This document shows, piece after piece, positions 31,465 to 40,549 of a stretch of 64,000 nucleotides of DNA. Positions within the stretch are counted from its first letter, which is position 1; every line of letters starts with the position of its first letter. A program made the translations under genes and the position numbers. The notes beneath the pieces are model-generated. The model saw only the letters and a program-made list of their open reading frames with translations, made no database searches and was not told where the DNA came from. This DNA is from Mycobacterium sp. 1554424.7. Lineage in GTDB: Bacteria > Actinomycetota > Actinomycetes > Mycobacteriales > Mycobacteriaceae. The stretch lies in the NCBI RefSeq assembly GCF_001665295.1, contig NZ_LZSE01000129.1, positions 1 through 64,000 on the forward strand, read 5' to 3'.

Positions 31465-31905
31465 CTAGAGCCAGCGGCGCCGGCCGGCGCCGTTGTTGGC
31501 CAGCGATCCCGGCTCGGCCCAATCACCGGTCAGCTGGTCCAGCACACCGGAGCCGGCCAGCGCGTGGTATCCGCCGATGACGTCGGTGGCGCGGTGCAGG
31601 CCGATGTCCAGCAGCGCGGCCGCGGCCAGGCTGGACGTGTAGCCCTCGGAGCACACGATCACCCATTCGACGTCGTCGCCGACGGCCTCCGGCAGCCGGG
31701 CGTCGCTGGTCGGGTCGCAGCGCCATTCCAGGACGTTGCGTTCGATCACCAACGCGCCCGGCAGCTCGCCCTCGCGGAATCGCTGCGCCTGCGGTCGGAT
31801 GTCGACCAGCACCGCCCCGCGCCGCAGCGCCTCGGGCACCTCGATGGCGCGAAGGCGGCGAAACCGGCGCCGGGCCGATCTCAGGACGACGTCGATGCGG
31901 CTCAT
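31465..31905 (-). CDS. Rhodanese-domain protein
   Basis: 146 residues from the ATG at 31905; the preceding dioxygenase gene stops in the overlapping TGATG. Single rhodanese domain with the catalytic Cys85 in the loop CSEGYTSS and the DIR motif (VLVDIRPQAQRFREGELPGA split at 34-52). It would transfer sulfane sulfur to a thiophilic acceptor. Coupled to a cysteine dioxygenase homologue, so a role in cysteine sulfur oxidation is plausible. The basic N-terminal helix (RSARRRFRRLRA) is unusual. Confidence 0.87.
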   Translation of the reverse strand: MSRIDVVLRSARRRFRRLRAIEVPEALRRGAVLVDIRPQAQRFREGELPGALVIERNVLEWRCDPTSDARLPEAVGDDVEWVIVCSEGYTSSLAAAALLDIGLHRATDVIGGYHALAGSGVLDQLTGDWAEPGSLANNGAGRRRWL

Positions 31906-32507
31906 CAGGGTCCCTCCGGTTGGTCGGTCAGTTCGGTGCGCTCCCGGCGCAGCCTGTTGCGGTCGGTGACTTCGTAGTACGACATGGCCGTCAGCGGCGG
32001 CGAGTAGGCGTGCACGCTCAGCGTCGGCTGCACCTTGAAGGCGGTCGCGGGCTCCGGCACGGGCCTGGGCGCCCACACCACGTCGTGCACCCAGCCCAAC
32101 GGGAACCCGGCCTGATCACCGGCGTCGAGCCGGCGTCGCCGCAAACCCCGTCCGTCCCAACGGAATTCGTTGAGCGAGCCGGACACGACGGTCAGCGCGC
32201 CCAGCGACCCGCCGTGGTCGTGCAGCTCGGTGGGATGACCGGGCACCCAGCTGATCAGCCAGACGTCCAGTTCGTCGTCGCCGTGAATGCGGGCGAACCA
32301 GCGCTTGGACTCCGGTATCCCACCCTTGGGCAGCAGGTGGTCGCAGCGCCCGCTGAGGACCTGATCGGCGGCTCGGTCCGTGGCATGCAGCAGGTCGGGC
32401 ACCCGCAGCCGCGTGGGCCCCCCGGACGGGGGCTTCAGGGGCGACGAGACGGTCAAAGGGCGGTGCGCACCGGACGCGACGGCACGCGTCGCAACGGGAA
32501 CAGACAT
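31905..32507 (-). CDS. Cysteine dioxygenase-family cupin
   Basis: 200 residues. The cupin fold iron site is His96 and His98 (ELHDHGGS) with His141 (GWVHDVV), the three-His facial triad of thiol dioxygenases. The family oxidises cysteine or 3-mercaptopropionate to the sulfinate using iron and oxygen. Corresponds to the protein I recall as Rv1065. Start ATG at 32507; divergent from lpqV and coupled to the rhodanese gene downstream. Confidence 0.87.
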   Translation of the reverse strand: MSVPVATRAVASGAHRPLTVSSPLKPPSGGPTRLRVPDLLHATDRAADQVLSGRCDHLLPKGGIPESKRWFARIHGDDELDVWLISWVPGHPTELHDHGGSLGALTVVSGSLNEFRWDGRGLRRRRLDAGDQAGFPLGWVHDVVWAPRPVPEPATAFKVQPTLSVHAYSPPLTAMSYYEVTDRNRLRRERTELTDQPEGP

Positions 32508-32619
32508 TGGGGAGCTCCAGGGTGGACGGATCGGGCGAGCGGCGGCGGGTCAGGGCCGACAACACTCGCAAAATCCGAAGCGCTCCGTCACGGCCGCAAG
32601 TGTTGCATAGATTGGGACG

Positions 32620-33063
32620 GTGCGCTGGTGCCTTCGCCCCCAGGGGCAACGGGGTGTGGTTGTCGTCGCGGCGTTGTTGGTTGTGGTCACGGGGTGCTCG
32701 CGGGGCGCACCCAACGGCGGGGTCGCCGTAACGTCGGCGCGGCCGTCGGGCATCCCGCGCGGCGTCACCCCGGCGCCGCCGGGCGCCGTCGGCCTCTCCC
32801 CGGGCGGGGTGACGACCAGGGTCGATGTCCCCGCGGATTCGACCGAGGAGGAGTATTTCCAGGCCTGTCACGCCGCGAAAGTCTGGATGGAAGCGCAGCC
32901 CAAGACCGAGGGGTCGCTGTTCGAGCCGTACCTGGCGATGGTCCAGGCGTCGCAATCGGGCACGGCCGGCACCTGGAATGCCCGATGGACGGACCTGACG
33001 CCGGCCCGGCAGGCCGCCGTGATCACCGCCGCCCGCGCGGCCGCCAACGACGAATGCGGTTAG
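32620..33063 (+). CDS. lpqV: Lipoprotein LpqV
   Basis: 147 residues from a GTG at 32620. A signal peptide with hydrophobic core (VVVVAALLVVV) ends in lipobox VTGC, giving lipidated Cys26, so the mature protein is anchored on the outer face of the membrane. A low-complexity Gly/Pro linker is followed by a small domain with two cysteines (ACHAAK and the penultimate CG) that could pair. Position and size fit LpqV (I recall Rv1064c). Function unknown. Confidence 0.85.
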   Translation: MRWCLRPQGQRGVVVVAALLVVVTGCSRGAPNGGVAVTSARPSGIPRGVTPAPPGAVGLSPGGVTTRVDVPADSTEEEYFQACHAAKVWMEAQPKTEGSLFEPYLAMVQASQSGTAGTWNARWTDLTPARQAAVITAARAAANDECG

Positions 33064-33152
33064 CGCCGGACCCCGGCGCGAATTCCGATCACGCGTACCA
33101 AAACTGCCCACCCGGGCGCCCATAACCGCTTCCGCCGCGCCAAAATGTACGC

Positions 33153-34202
33153 ATGGCCGGCGGACGTGGCGCAGCGGTGGCGCGGCGATCAGCACCGACC
33201 CGGGTGGCGCTGGCGCTGGGCAGCGGGGGTGCCCGCGGCTACGCCCACATCGGGGTGATCGAGGCGCTGCGGGCGCGCGGCTACGAGATCGCCGGGATCA
33301 CAGGTTCGTCGATGGGCGCGATCATCGGCGGCCTGCAGGCGGCCGGGCACCTCGACGAGTTCGCCGACTGGGCGAAGTCGTTGACGCAGCGCACCATCCT
33401 TCGGCTGCTGGACCCGTCGATCAGCGCGGCCGGGGTGATGCGGGCGGAGAAGATCCTGGACGCGGTGCGCGACATCCTCGGCCCGGTCACCATCGAGGAA
33501 CTGCCGATCCCCTACACGGCGGTGGCGACCGACCTGCTGGCGGGCAAATCGGTGTGGTTTCAGCGCGGCCCCCTCGACGAGGCGATCCGCGCGTCCATCG
33601 CGATCCCGGGCGTGATCGCCCCGCACGCGGTCGGCGGGCGCCTGCTCGCCGACGGCGGCATCCTGGATCCGCTGCCGATGGCCCCGCTCGCCGCGGTCAA
33701 CGCCGACCTGACGATCGCCGTGGGCGTCAGCGGCAGCGAGGTGATCGACAAACGGCAGCCGGAGCCGGGCGCCACCGCCGAATGGTTGAACCGCATGGTG
33801 CGCAGCACCTCCGCGCTGCTCGACACGACGGCCGTCCGGTCGCTGCTCGACCGGCCGACGGCGCGAGCCGTATTGAGCCGATTCGGGGCGGACGCCTGGT
33901 CGGAGGAATGGGAAGAGGAACCGTCGGCGCTCGCCGACGAACTCGACGAGGCGCCCGTGGTTCCCAAACTGGGCAGCTTCGAGGTGGTGTACCGCGCGTT
34001 CGACATCGCCCAGTCGGCGCTGACCCGCCACACGTTGTCGGCCTATCCCCCCGACCTGCTGATCGAGGTGCCGCGTTCGACGTGCCGCAGCCTGGATTTT
34101 CACCGTGCGGTGGAGGTGATCGCCGCGGGCCGCGCCGAGGCCGACCGCGCCCTGGACGCCCTCGAAGCCCGACCCGACCAGGACACCCCGATCGAAGGCT
34201 GA
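33153..34202 (+). CDS. Patatin-like phospholipase
   Basis: 349 residues. Oxyanion loop GSGGARG (23-29), nucleophile Ser53 in GSSMG, and catalytic Asp in LLADGGILDPLP make up the Ser-Asp dyad of patatin/RssA-type acyl hydrolases. An N-terminal basic stretch but no signal peptide suggests a cytosolic or membrane-associated enzyme acting on acyl lipids. Corresponds to what I recall as Rv1063c. Its TGA is immediately followed by the stop of the convergent second patatin gene. Confidence 0.9.
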   Translation: MAGGRGAAVARRSAPTRVALALGSGGARGYAHIGVIEALRARGYEIAGITGSSMGAIIGGLQAAGHLDEFADWAKSLTQRTILRLLDPSISAAGVMRAEKILDAVRDILGPVTIEELPIPYTAVATDLLAGKSVWFQRGPLDEAIRASIAIPGVIAPHAVGGRLLADGGILDPLPMAPLAAVNADLTIAVGVSGSEVIDKRQPEPGATAEWLNRMVRSTSALLDTTAVRSLLDRPTARAVLSRFGADAWSEEWEEEPSALADELDEAPVVPKLGSFEVVYRAFDIAQSALTRHTLSAYPPDLLIEVPRSTCRSLDFHRAVEVIAAGRAEADRALDALEARPDQDTPIEG

Positions 34203-35072
34203 TCAGCCGCCCAGGAACCGCGCCACGGCCCGGGCTTCCCGGCGACCCTGTTGCCGCCCGGCCACGGCGGAATCGATGCGGCAGCGCGGATCCAGCGGGT
34301 TGGGCCCGAACGCCGCCAACGCGTCGTCGTCGGCGAACACCGCGTGCGTCGCGCCGGCGAACGCGGCGATCTCGGCGGCCGGCCCGTCGCCGAACGGCGC
34401 CGGCGCGTCGCGCCCCGAGGGCACCAGCACCACCGCCGCCTCGCAATCGCCGGCCACCGAGAGGTTGACCGAGCTGCCGACCCCGCCATCCATATAGCGC
34501 CGGCCGCCGATGGTCACCGGGGGCCACGCCCCGGGCACCGCGCAACTGGCCGCCACCGCGTCGACGAGCTCCACACCCGAGTCGCGATCGAAGACCACCA
34601 GTTCGCCGGTGGCGACGTCGATGGCGGTGATCCGTAGCACCCGCTCCGGCCACTCGTGTGACGGCAGGCGCTGGGCGATCACCCGGCGCCGGACGGGCTC
34701 GGGAACGGTCTGGGTCGCCAGCGCCACCGCCCCGATCCGCTGCATCTGCTGCCGGGTCGTGTCCAGCGTGTCGTCGTACGGCCGGCTCAGCGCGGTCAGG
34801 AAAATCTCGGTGATGTCATCGACGTCGACGCCGGAATCGATCTCGGCCGACGACTCGGCGACCTGCCGGTCGAACAGCACCTCGAGCGGACACCCGCTGC
34901 CGACCTGCGCGGCCACCGCCGACCCCGCCGACGTACCCACCAGCACATCGGAATCGAGCAGCAGCCGGGCCGCCGCCGTCGACTCGTCGGCAATGCCGCG
35001 CAGAACCCCTGTCTCCCAGGCGATTCCGGCTATCCCGCCGCCGGCCAGCACGAGCGCGCGTCGGGCCGTCAC
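34203..35072 (-). CDS. Second patatin-like phospholipase
   Basis: 289 residues from a GTG at 35072 that overlaps the stop of the amidotransferase gene (GTGA). Glycine-rich oxyanion loop LAGGGIAG (9-16), nucleophile Ser48 in GTSAG, and Asp in RYMDGGVGS form a patatin dyad. It is only distantly similar to the neighbouring convergent patatin. Corresponds to the protein I recall as Rv1062. Translational coupling suggests co-expression with the amidotransferase. Confidence 0.88.
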   Translation of the reverse strand: MTARRALVLAGGGIAGIAWETGVLRGIADESTAAARLLLDSDVLVGTSAGSAVAAQVGSGCPLEVLFDRQVAESSAEIDSGVDVDDITEIFLTALSRPYDDTLDTTRQQMQRIGAVALATQTVPEPVRRRVIAQRLPSHEWPERVLRITAIDVATGELVVFDRDSGVELVDAVAASCAVPGAWPPVTIGGRRYMDGGVGSSVNLSVAGDCEAAVVLVPSGRDAPAPFGDGPAAEIAAFAGATHAVFADDDALAAFGPNPLDPRCRIDSAVAGRQQGRREARAVARFLGG

Positions 35073-35938
35073 GCGGACACACCGGTGTGCTGCGCGCGCT
35101 GAACCGACTCGCTGAGATCCTCCCGGCGCAACTGATGGCTCGGCGGGTCGGGCAGCACCAAGTCCCTGGTGACGCGCAACCCGGCGTCGACGTGGACCAG
35201 CTCGCCCGGCGCGATCAGGCTCCACCGCGGGTCCTCGTCCATCCGCTCGGTGGCGAACACCACCGACGACCGGGCGCACAGCGGCTGCGACCACGCGCGA
35301 ATTCGCTTGGTCTGCATATCGAAGTCGGGCGCACCGTCCAGTCGCCGGTCCAGGACGTAAAGCTCGTGGGCGTCCGGGTAGCGCAGCGCCCACATGTCGG
35401 TGGCCGTGCTCAGCAGGATGTTGACCGCGTAGATCGGCGCGTTGGCCGCGAGCCACCGCGCGGCGTCGACGAGGCCCGACGTCTCGTCGCCGGCCCGGCC
35501 CCGGATCGAACCGGTGATCAACGCGAACACCCGCTCGGAGTCGGTCTCACCGCCGACCAGCCCGTCGGTGCCGAGCTCGCGCAGCCGTTCGCCGATGGCG
35601 TCCAGGCCCTCGACGACGCCGTTGTGCGCGAAGATCCGGCCGTCCTGCAAAAACGGGTGGGTGTTGCGCACGTCCAGCGAACCCGTCGTTGCGTACCGGA
35701 CGTGGGCGACGAACGTCGTTCCGGTCAGCTTGTGCGCCTCGGTGGCGAAGTCGGTGTCCTGCCAGGCCGCGATCGGCTCCTTGTGCAGCTGTGGCCGGCC
35801 GTGCGCGTCAAAAACGCCGAGGCCCGTGCCGTCCGGGTTCTTCCGGCTTTGCTCGGACAGGCTGTCCGGGGCGTTCAACAACCAGAAGGTCGCGGTGCAA
35901 ACGTCCGTCCCGGCGTGCAAGCCAAAAAGTCGGCACAT
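35069..35938 (-). CDS. Class II glutamine amidotransferase (Ntn hydrolase)
   Basis: 289 residues from the ATG at 35938. The protein begins MCRLFG, so Cys2 becomes the N-terminal nucleophile after Met removal. Family segments RKNPDGTGLG, FVAHVRYATTGSLDVRNTHPF, FAHNGVVEG and GGETDSERVF position glutamine. It lacks a synthetase domain, as in YafJ-like stand-alone amidotransferases; the acceptor is unknown. Corresponds to the protein I recall as Rv1061. In-frame sequence upstream to 36022 is not conserved. Coupled to the second patatin gene. Confidence 0.88.
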   Translation of the reverse strand: MCRLFGLHAGTDVCTATFWLLNAPDSLSEQSRKNPDGTGLGVFDAHGRPQLHKEPIAAWQDTDFATEAHKLTGTTFVAHVRYATTGSLDVRNTHPFLQDGRIFAHNGVVEGLDAIGERLRELGTDGLVGGETDSERVFALITGSIRGRAGDETSGLVDAARWLAANAPIYAVNILLSTATDMWALRYPDAHELYVLDRRLDGAPDFDMQTKRIRAWSQPLCARSSVVFATERMDEDPRWSLIAPGELVHVDAGLRVTRDLVLPDPPSHQLRREDLSESVQRAQHTGVSA

Positions 35939-36041
35939 GGCCTCGACGGTACCGAAGGGCGGTCGGCGACTTCGCTCCGCGACACTTACATGATTGCGAC
36001 GACACGCCGCGGTGCGCCGCAACGGATTAAGACTCGCTGCG

Positions 36042-37100
36042 TCACCGCGACAAGTGCGGCGCGGCCCGGCCGGTGATCAGCGGCAGATCGAAGAAGCTTT
36101 GAATGCCGGCCGAAGCGGCGCAGGTGGCGGGCACCGCGTTGACGCAGTGCGCGGCCGTCGCGACGATCCCCGGATTGCTCTGCAGCCCGGCCTGCACGCT
36201 TTCCGGCTGCCACCCCTTGACGGTCACGAACGTGTCCGGGTTTCCCCGCACCTCGATCTCGTAGCGTTCGCCGGCGGGCCCGAAAGACCAAGGCGGGTCG
36301 AGGTTTTCCGATCCCATCAGCCAGTTCACGGTGATTCGCACGACGACCGTGTCGCCCACCAGCGCCTCCCATCCGAAGCGGCGCCCGGCGACCCGGCCGG
36401 GCTCGATCGCCCCGATGGGGGAGTCGATCGGCGCGGTCGCCACGGCGACCTCCTGCGACGACCGGATCTGCGGGTCGGCGGCGAAGCCCAGCTGGTCGAC
36501 GCAGAGCCGGACGGACTGGATGAAGCCGCCGTCGAGCAGCTTTTGCATGGGCCCGGTCAACGCGCTGTCCGGCGTCCCGCCGAAACCCATCACGTGGCGC
36601 AACACGTCGGGCGCGCCATAGGTGCGAAGGTCGGAAAACTCCTCGGCGCGAACGAAGGTCACGCCCGTGGACATCACCGACAACAGCAGGGGGAACAGCT
36701 CGGTGGCCGCGCCCGGCCCGATGCCGGCGCCGTGCAGCGTCGCGTTGCCGGCCTGCGCCGCGACTTCCAGCGGGGCGCCCTCCTTTTCGGTCGGATAGAA
36801 CCACCCCAGCGGGGTGACCACGTTCTTGCCGGAGCGCAGCAGCGCGGCGACTTCCTCGACGCTGGGCAGCAGCGGCGCGTAGATCACCGCGTCGGCGGGG
36901 AGTGCGAGCACCTCGGCGATGCTGTTGGTCGCGGTCACGCCCAGCGGCGAGGTGCCGATGATGTCGCCGACGTCCTTGCCGGCCTTGGACTCCGAATGTA
37001 CCCAGCAGCCAACGAGTTCGAGGTCGGGATGCTCCAGCACGCCCTTGATCGCCGCTGTCCCGACCGATCCGGTCGCCCACTGGACGACGCGCAGGTTCAT
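36042..37100 (-). CDS. NAD(P)-binding dehydrogenase of the dihydrodipicolinate reductase-like family
   Basis: 352 residues. The N-terminal Rossmann fold begins at once (LRVVQWATGSVGTAAIKGVLEHPD, split over 3-26), as in 2,4-diaminopentanoate dehydrogenase-like proteins; the mid-region has the GAGIGPGAATEL loop. The mycobacterial members have no established substrate. Matches the protein I recall as Rv1059. Start ATG at 37100; downstream of fadD14 and separated from it by a large hairpin, so expression of the two may be partly uncoupled. Confidence 0.8.
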   Translation of the reverse strand: MNLRVVQWATGSVGTAAIKGVLEHPDLELVGCWVHSESKAGKDVGDIIGTSPLGVTATNSIAEVLALPADAVIYAPLLPSVEEVAALLRSGKNVVTPLGWFYPTEKEGAPLEVAAQAGNATLHGAGIGPGAATELFPLLLSVMSTGVTFVRAEEFSDLRTYGAPDVLRHVMGFGGTPDSALTGPMQKLLDGGFIQSVRLCVDQLGFAADPQIRSSQEVAVATAPIDSPIGAIEPGRVAGRRFGWEALVGDTVVVRITVNWLMGSENLDPPWSFGPAGERYEIEVRGNPDTFVTVKGWQPESVQAGLQSNPGIVATAAHCVNAVPATCAASAGIQSFFDLPLITGRAAPHLSR

Positions 37101-37120
37101 GCAGAAACCTCACCCTTCCC

Positions 37121-37182
37121 CGCGAGCAGACGCAGAATCGCACCATTTCGAACCGCAATGTGCGATTCTGCGTCTGCTCGCG
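37121..37182. repeat. Perfect 23-bp inverted repeat between fadD14 and the Rv1059-like gene
   Basis: The arms at 37121-37143 and 37160-37182 are exact reverse complements; the loop is 16 bases (37144-37159). The arms begin CGCGAGCAGACGCA. No T-run follows, so it is not a canonical intrinsic terminator. The outer arm resembles the outer arm of the greA-metB terminator (GCGAGCAG), suggesting a dispersed palindromic element. Confidence 0.92.
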
Positions 37183-37197
37183 CCACTATTCGCCCCC

Positions 37198-38826
37198 TCA
37201 GTCGCGCGCCTCGACCACCCAATAGCCACGCTCGGCGTATCGCGCCCGGATGGCCTTCTTGTCGTACTTGCCGACGCTGGTGCGCGGGATCTCCTCGACG
37301 AACGTCCACCGCTCGGGCAGCCACCACCGGGCGACCTTGTCGGCGAGGAACTTTCGCAGATCCTCGGCGCTCACCGACGAGTGCTTGGCGACGACGACGG
37401 CGAGCGGCCGCTCCTGCCACCGCTCGTCGGGAACCCCGACGACCGCGGCCTCGAGCACCTGCGGGTGCGCGATCAGGTAGTTCTCCAGCTCGACCGACGA
37501 GATCCATTCCCCACCGGACTTGATGACGTCCTTGGCACGGTCGGTCAGCGTGACGAAGCCCCGCTCGTCGATGCGGCCCACGTCGCCGGTGCGCAGCCAG
37601 CCGGAGTCGAACTTGGAGTCGTCGCGGTTCAGGTAGTAGGAGCCGGCGATCCACGGGCCGCGGACCTCCACCTCGCCGACGGCGGCGCCGTCGTTGGGCA
37701 GCACCGCGCCCTCGTCGTCGACGATGCGCATCTCCACGCCGCAAACCGGTTGGCCCTGGGTCGCGCGGTACGCCCAGTGCTGGTCCTCCGGGGTGTCCGG
37801 CGGCGGCCACGCCATGGTCGCCATCGGCGACGTCTCCGTCATGCCCCACAGCTGACGGATCTGGACCCCGTGTTTCTCCTCGAAGGTGCGCATCAGCGAC
37901 ACCGGAACGGCCGAGCCGCCGCAGACCACGAGGCGCAGCGAGGACAGATCGTGTTCCGGCTCGTCCTCGAGGCGATGCAGGACGTCGTTCCAGATGGTCG
38001 GCACCGCGCCCGCAACGGTGGGCCGCTGGGTTTCGATCATTCCGATCAGCGAGCGGGCGTCGAGGTGGCAATCGGGCAGGACCAGGTCGGCGCCCGCCAT
38101 CAGCGCGGAGTAGGGCAGCCCCCAGGCGTTGGCGTGGAACATCGGCACGATCGGCAACACGCTGTCGATCGCCCCGACGCCGATGCCGTTGGTGGTGCAG
38201 CCGCCCATCGCGTGCAGGAAGCTCGAACGATGGCTGTACACAACGCCTTTCGGGTTGCCAGTGGTGCCGCTGGTGTAGCACATGGCGGCCGCGGACGTCT
38301 CGTCGACCTGCGGCCAATCGAAGTCCGGCGATTCGGCGTCGACCAATTCGGCGTAGGCCAGCACGGCCTTGCCGGATTCCTCCAGCGCCGCGGTGTCGCC
38401 GTCGCCGACCACGATCACCGCCCGAACGGTCTTGAGCTCGCCGAGGACCGGCGCCAGCAGCTTGATCAGTGACGCGTCGACCAGCACGACCTCGTCCTCG
38501 GCCTCGTTGGCCACGTAGGCGATCTGCTCGGGGAACAGGCGGATGTTCAGCGTGTGCAGGACGGCACCCATCGACGGCACCGCGAGGTAGGTCGCCAGGT
38601 GCTCGGCGTTGTTCCACATGAACGTCGCGACGCGCTGGTCCCCGGTAATCCCGAGGCGGCGCAGCGCGTTCGCCAGCCGCGCGGCCTGTTGACCCAGCTC
38701 GCGGTAGGTGGTCCGGCGATAGTCGTCCCCGGTTGCGGTGGTCACCGTGCGCTGTCCGTGGATGCCGCAGCCGTGCCGCATGATCGCGGCGATCGTCAGC
38801 GGAAAGTCCTGCATCGTGCTGTCCAT
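37198..38826 (-). CDS. fadD14: Fatty-acid CoA ligase FadD14
   Basis: 542 residues from the ATG at 38826, seven bases after AAGGCGG. ANL adenylating enzyme: phosphate loop [13 protein letters not shown]5 motif [10 protein letters not shown]7/A8 [16 protein letters not shown], and the C-terminal catalytic lysine in [12 protein letters not shown]. It activates a carboxylic acid via acyl-AMP to acyl-CoA; medium or aromatic acids are as likely as long chains, since this clade resembles medium-chain and dimethylsulfoniopropionate-type ligases. Corresponds to what I recall as Rv1058. Confidence 0.92.
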   Translation of the reverse strand: MDSTMQDFPLTIAAIMRHGCGIHGQRTVTTATGDDYRRTTYRELGQQAARLANALRRLGITGDQRVATFMWNNAEHLATYLAVPSMGAVLHTLNIRLFPEQIAYVANEAEDEVVLVDASLIKLLAPVLGELKTVRAVIVVGDGDTAALEESGKAVLAYAELVDAESPDFDWPQVDETSAAAMCYTSGTTGNPKGVVYSHRSSFLHAMGGCTTNGIGVGAIDSVLPIVPMFHANAWGLPYSALMAGADLVLPDCHLDARSLIGMIETQRPTVAGAVPTIWNDVLHRLEDEPEHDLSSLRLVVCGGSAVPVSLMRTFEEKHGVQIRQLWGMTETSPMATMAWPPPDTPEDQHWAYRATQGQPVCGVEMRIVDDEGAVLPNDGAAVGEVEVRGPWIAGSYYLNRDDSKFDSGWLRTGDVGRIDERGFVTLTDRAKDVIKSGGEWISSVELENYLIAHPQVLEAAVVGVPDERWQERPLAVVVAKHSSVSAEDLRKFLADKVARWWLPERWTFVEEIPRTSVGKYDKKAIRARYAERGYWVVEARD

Positions 38827-38958
38827 CGCTGCACCGCCTTACTCTCGACGCGGCACCGCCTCCTGTGCGGTCGGGCGAATGCTATCGCCGCACGCCGCCC
38901 GGAGAAAACGGGTTCCCCGACAACGCGTGTTTTACCGGGCCTGTTTTAGCGGGCGCGG

Positions 38959-40032
38959 CTATGCGAGGGCGGGTTCGGCCGGCAGCAGCTCGGGCACGGC
39001 CCATTCGGGTGCCGTCTCGGCCTCGACGCCCAGCGCGACGACCGAGGCGACCGGCGCCACCGTGACCGCGCCGGAGTAGTCGGCGATGTAGAGGTACCTG
39101 GCGTCGGCGCTTTCGACGACGCACGACGGCTGGTTCGCCACCGCGATGGTGCCGACGACGTCGTGCGTGAGCGTCGACAGCACCGTGACACCGTCATCGC
39201 TGACCAGGTAGCCGCGATCGCCGTCGCCGCTGAGCGTCAGCGCGGTGAGCATGCCGCCGATCTCGCTGAACTTGCTGGTGCCGGTGATCTTGGCAGTCCG
39301 GGTGTCGACGACGTCGATCACGGCGCCCAGTTCGGGGGCCCAGCTGGCAACGTAGGCCAGCGCGCCGTTGGGGCTGAGTGCGACGTCGCGGATGGGCAGG
39401 CCGATCTCGACGGTGTCCAGAACGCGGGATCGGGCCTGCGCGTGCGGGTCGATCACGACGAGCTGTCCCCCGCCCGGCCCGTTGGTGGCGACGTAGAGGC
39501 GACCGCCGTCCGCGCTGGACCGGACGCATTCCGGGACGGTCCCGGGCCGGTTCGGCAGAGCGATCTCCTCGACGCGGCCGGTCGCGGTGTCCAGGACGAC
39601 CACATCGGTGCCGCCGGCGCCGTGGCGGCCCGCGTAGACATACGTGCCGTCGGGGCTGACCGCCAGGTCGCTCACGCTGAGCGCCAGCGGATGCGAGGCG
39701 ATGACGGTGTTGGTGGGCAGGTCGATGACGCCGATCGAGTCATACGCCGGTGTCACCGTGCTGACGTATGCGCGGTCGGTGTCCCGCCTGCCGACGGCGA
39801 GCGCGAATGGCTCCGGCAGCCCGGAAACGGTCTGCTCCACGCGGCAGGTGTCGGTGTCGATGACCGAGACGCTGTCGTAACCGTAGTTGGCCACCAGCAG
39901 CCGGGTGCCATCCGTGCTGGCGACGATGCCGCTGATCGGACCTTGGCGCACGGCGATCCGCGCGACGACCGGAAATCCCGCCGCCACGCCCAACTCGATC
40001 GCGCTGTGCTTTCGATGGTTCAGGTCGCGCAT
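38959..40032 (-). CDS. YVTN-type beta-propeller protein (Rv1057-like)
   Basis: 357 residues with repeats of about 45 residues bearing the blade pattern D-T-T-x-V...L-P-x-P-F-A-L-A-V...AYV, for example VSVIDTDTCRVEQTVSGLPE and IGVIDLPTNTVIASHPL. Six to seven blades are likely. It lacks an obvious signal peptide, as I recall for Rv1057, which is controlled by TrcR, MprAB and SigE in M. tuberculosis. Propellers of this type are binding scaffolds; no catalytic residues are seen. Followed downstream by fadD14 transcribed on the same strand 132 bases away. Confidence 0.87.
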   Translation of the reverse strand: MRDLNHRKHSAIELGVAAGFPVVARIAVRQGPISGIVASTDGTRLLVANYGYDSVSVIDTDTCRVEQTVSGLPEPFALAVGRRDTDRAYVSTVTPAYDSIGVIDLPTNTVIASHPLALSVSDLAVSPDGTYVYAGRHGAGGTDVVVLDTATGRVEEIALPNRPGTVPECVRSSADGGRLYVATNGPGGGQLVVIDPHAQARSRVLDTVEIGLPIRDVALSPNGALAYVASWAPELGAVIDVVDTRTAKITGTSKFSEIGGMLTALTLSGDGDRGYLVSDDGVTVLSTLTHDVVGTIAVANQPSCVVESADARYLYIADYSGAVTVAPVASVVALGVEAETAPEWAVPELLPAEPALA

Positions 40033-40549
40033 GCTGGTACCGCCTTCGCTCGTTACGTCCGCGGGTCCACAGCGATCGAGCGTCGCTGTGTCTCACCGGC
40101 GGCCCTGGATAAACCGCGTTACAGCACCCAGAGATGGTTTGCTTTTAACAAATTTTACCGACGAAATTCGGCGCAAAAATATTTCCCCGCCTGCGGTGTG
40201 ATCCGCGTCACGACAATAATCCCCACCGGGCGCCGACCGGCCTTCAAAAATTGATCCTGGGCGATCAAGCGGCGAAGACCAAGGACTTTGGTTCACAGGC
40301 GCTTTCGCCGATGCAGCTAACCACCCGTAAGAGTGGACAGCAGTCCATAAATAAGGAAAATCTTAAAATTGATCGGTCCACGAGGTGAATATCACATTTT
40401 GCCCGTGCGCGCGTCGCCAGCGCAAATCAAATTCGCCGACCGCGCCTTCGCGTTTCGCAATCGATCCACTCGTGGAGGCCGTCGCTGAACCACGAGGCCG
40501 CGGGCATCGTCTACCGCAAAGACCTGGAATCAACCGGAAGGGGTCAACG
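40033..40549. other. 517-bp gene-free region with AT-rich segments
   Basis: Lies between the divergent propeller and methyltransferase genes. Two segments are much richer in A+T than their surroundings: about 40130-40200 (GGTTTGCTTTTAACAAATTT) and 40340-40400 (AAATAAGGAAAATC). No ORF on either strand looks like a gene. It probably holds promoters and silencer (Lsr2-type) binding sequence; no specific operator was recognised. Confidence 0.6.
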
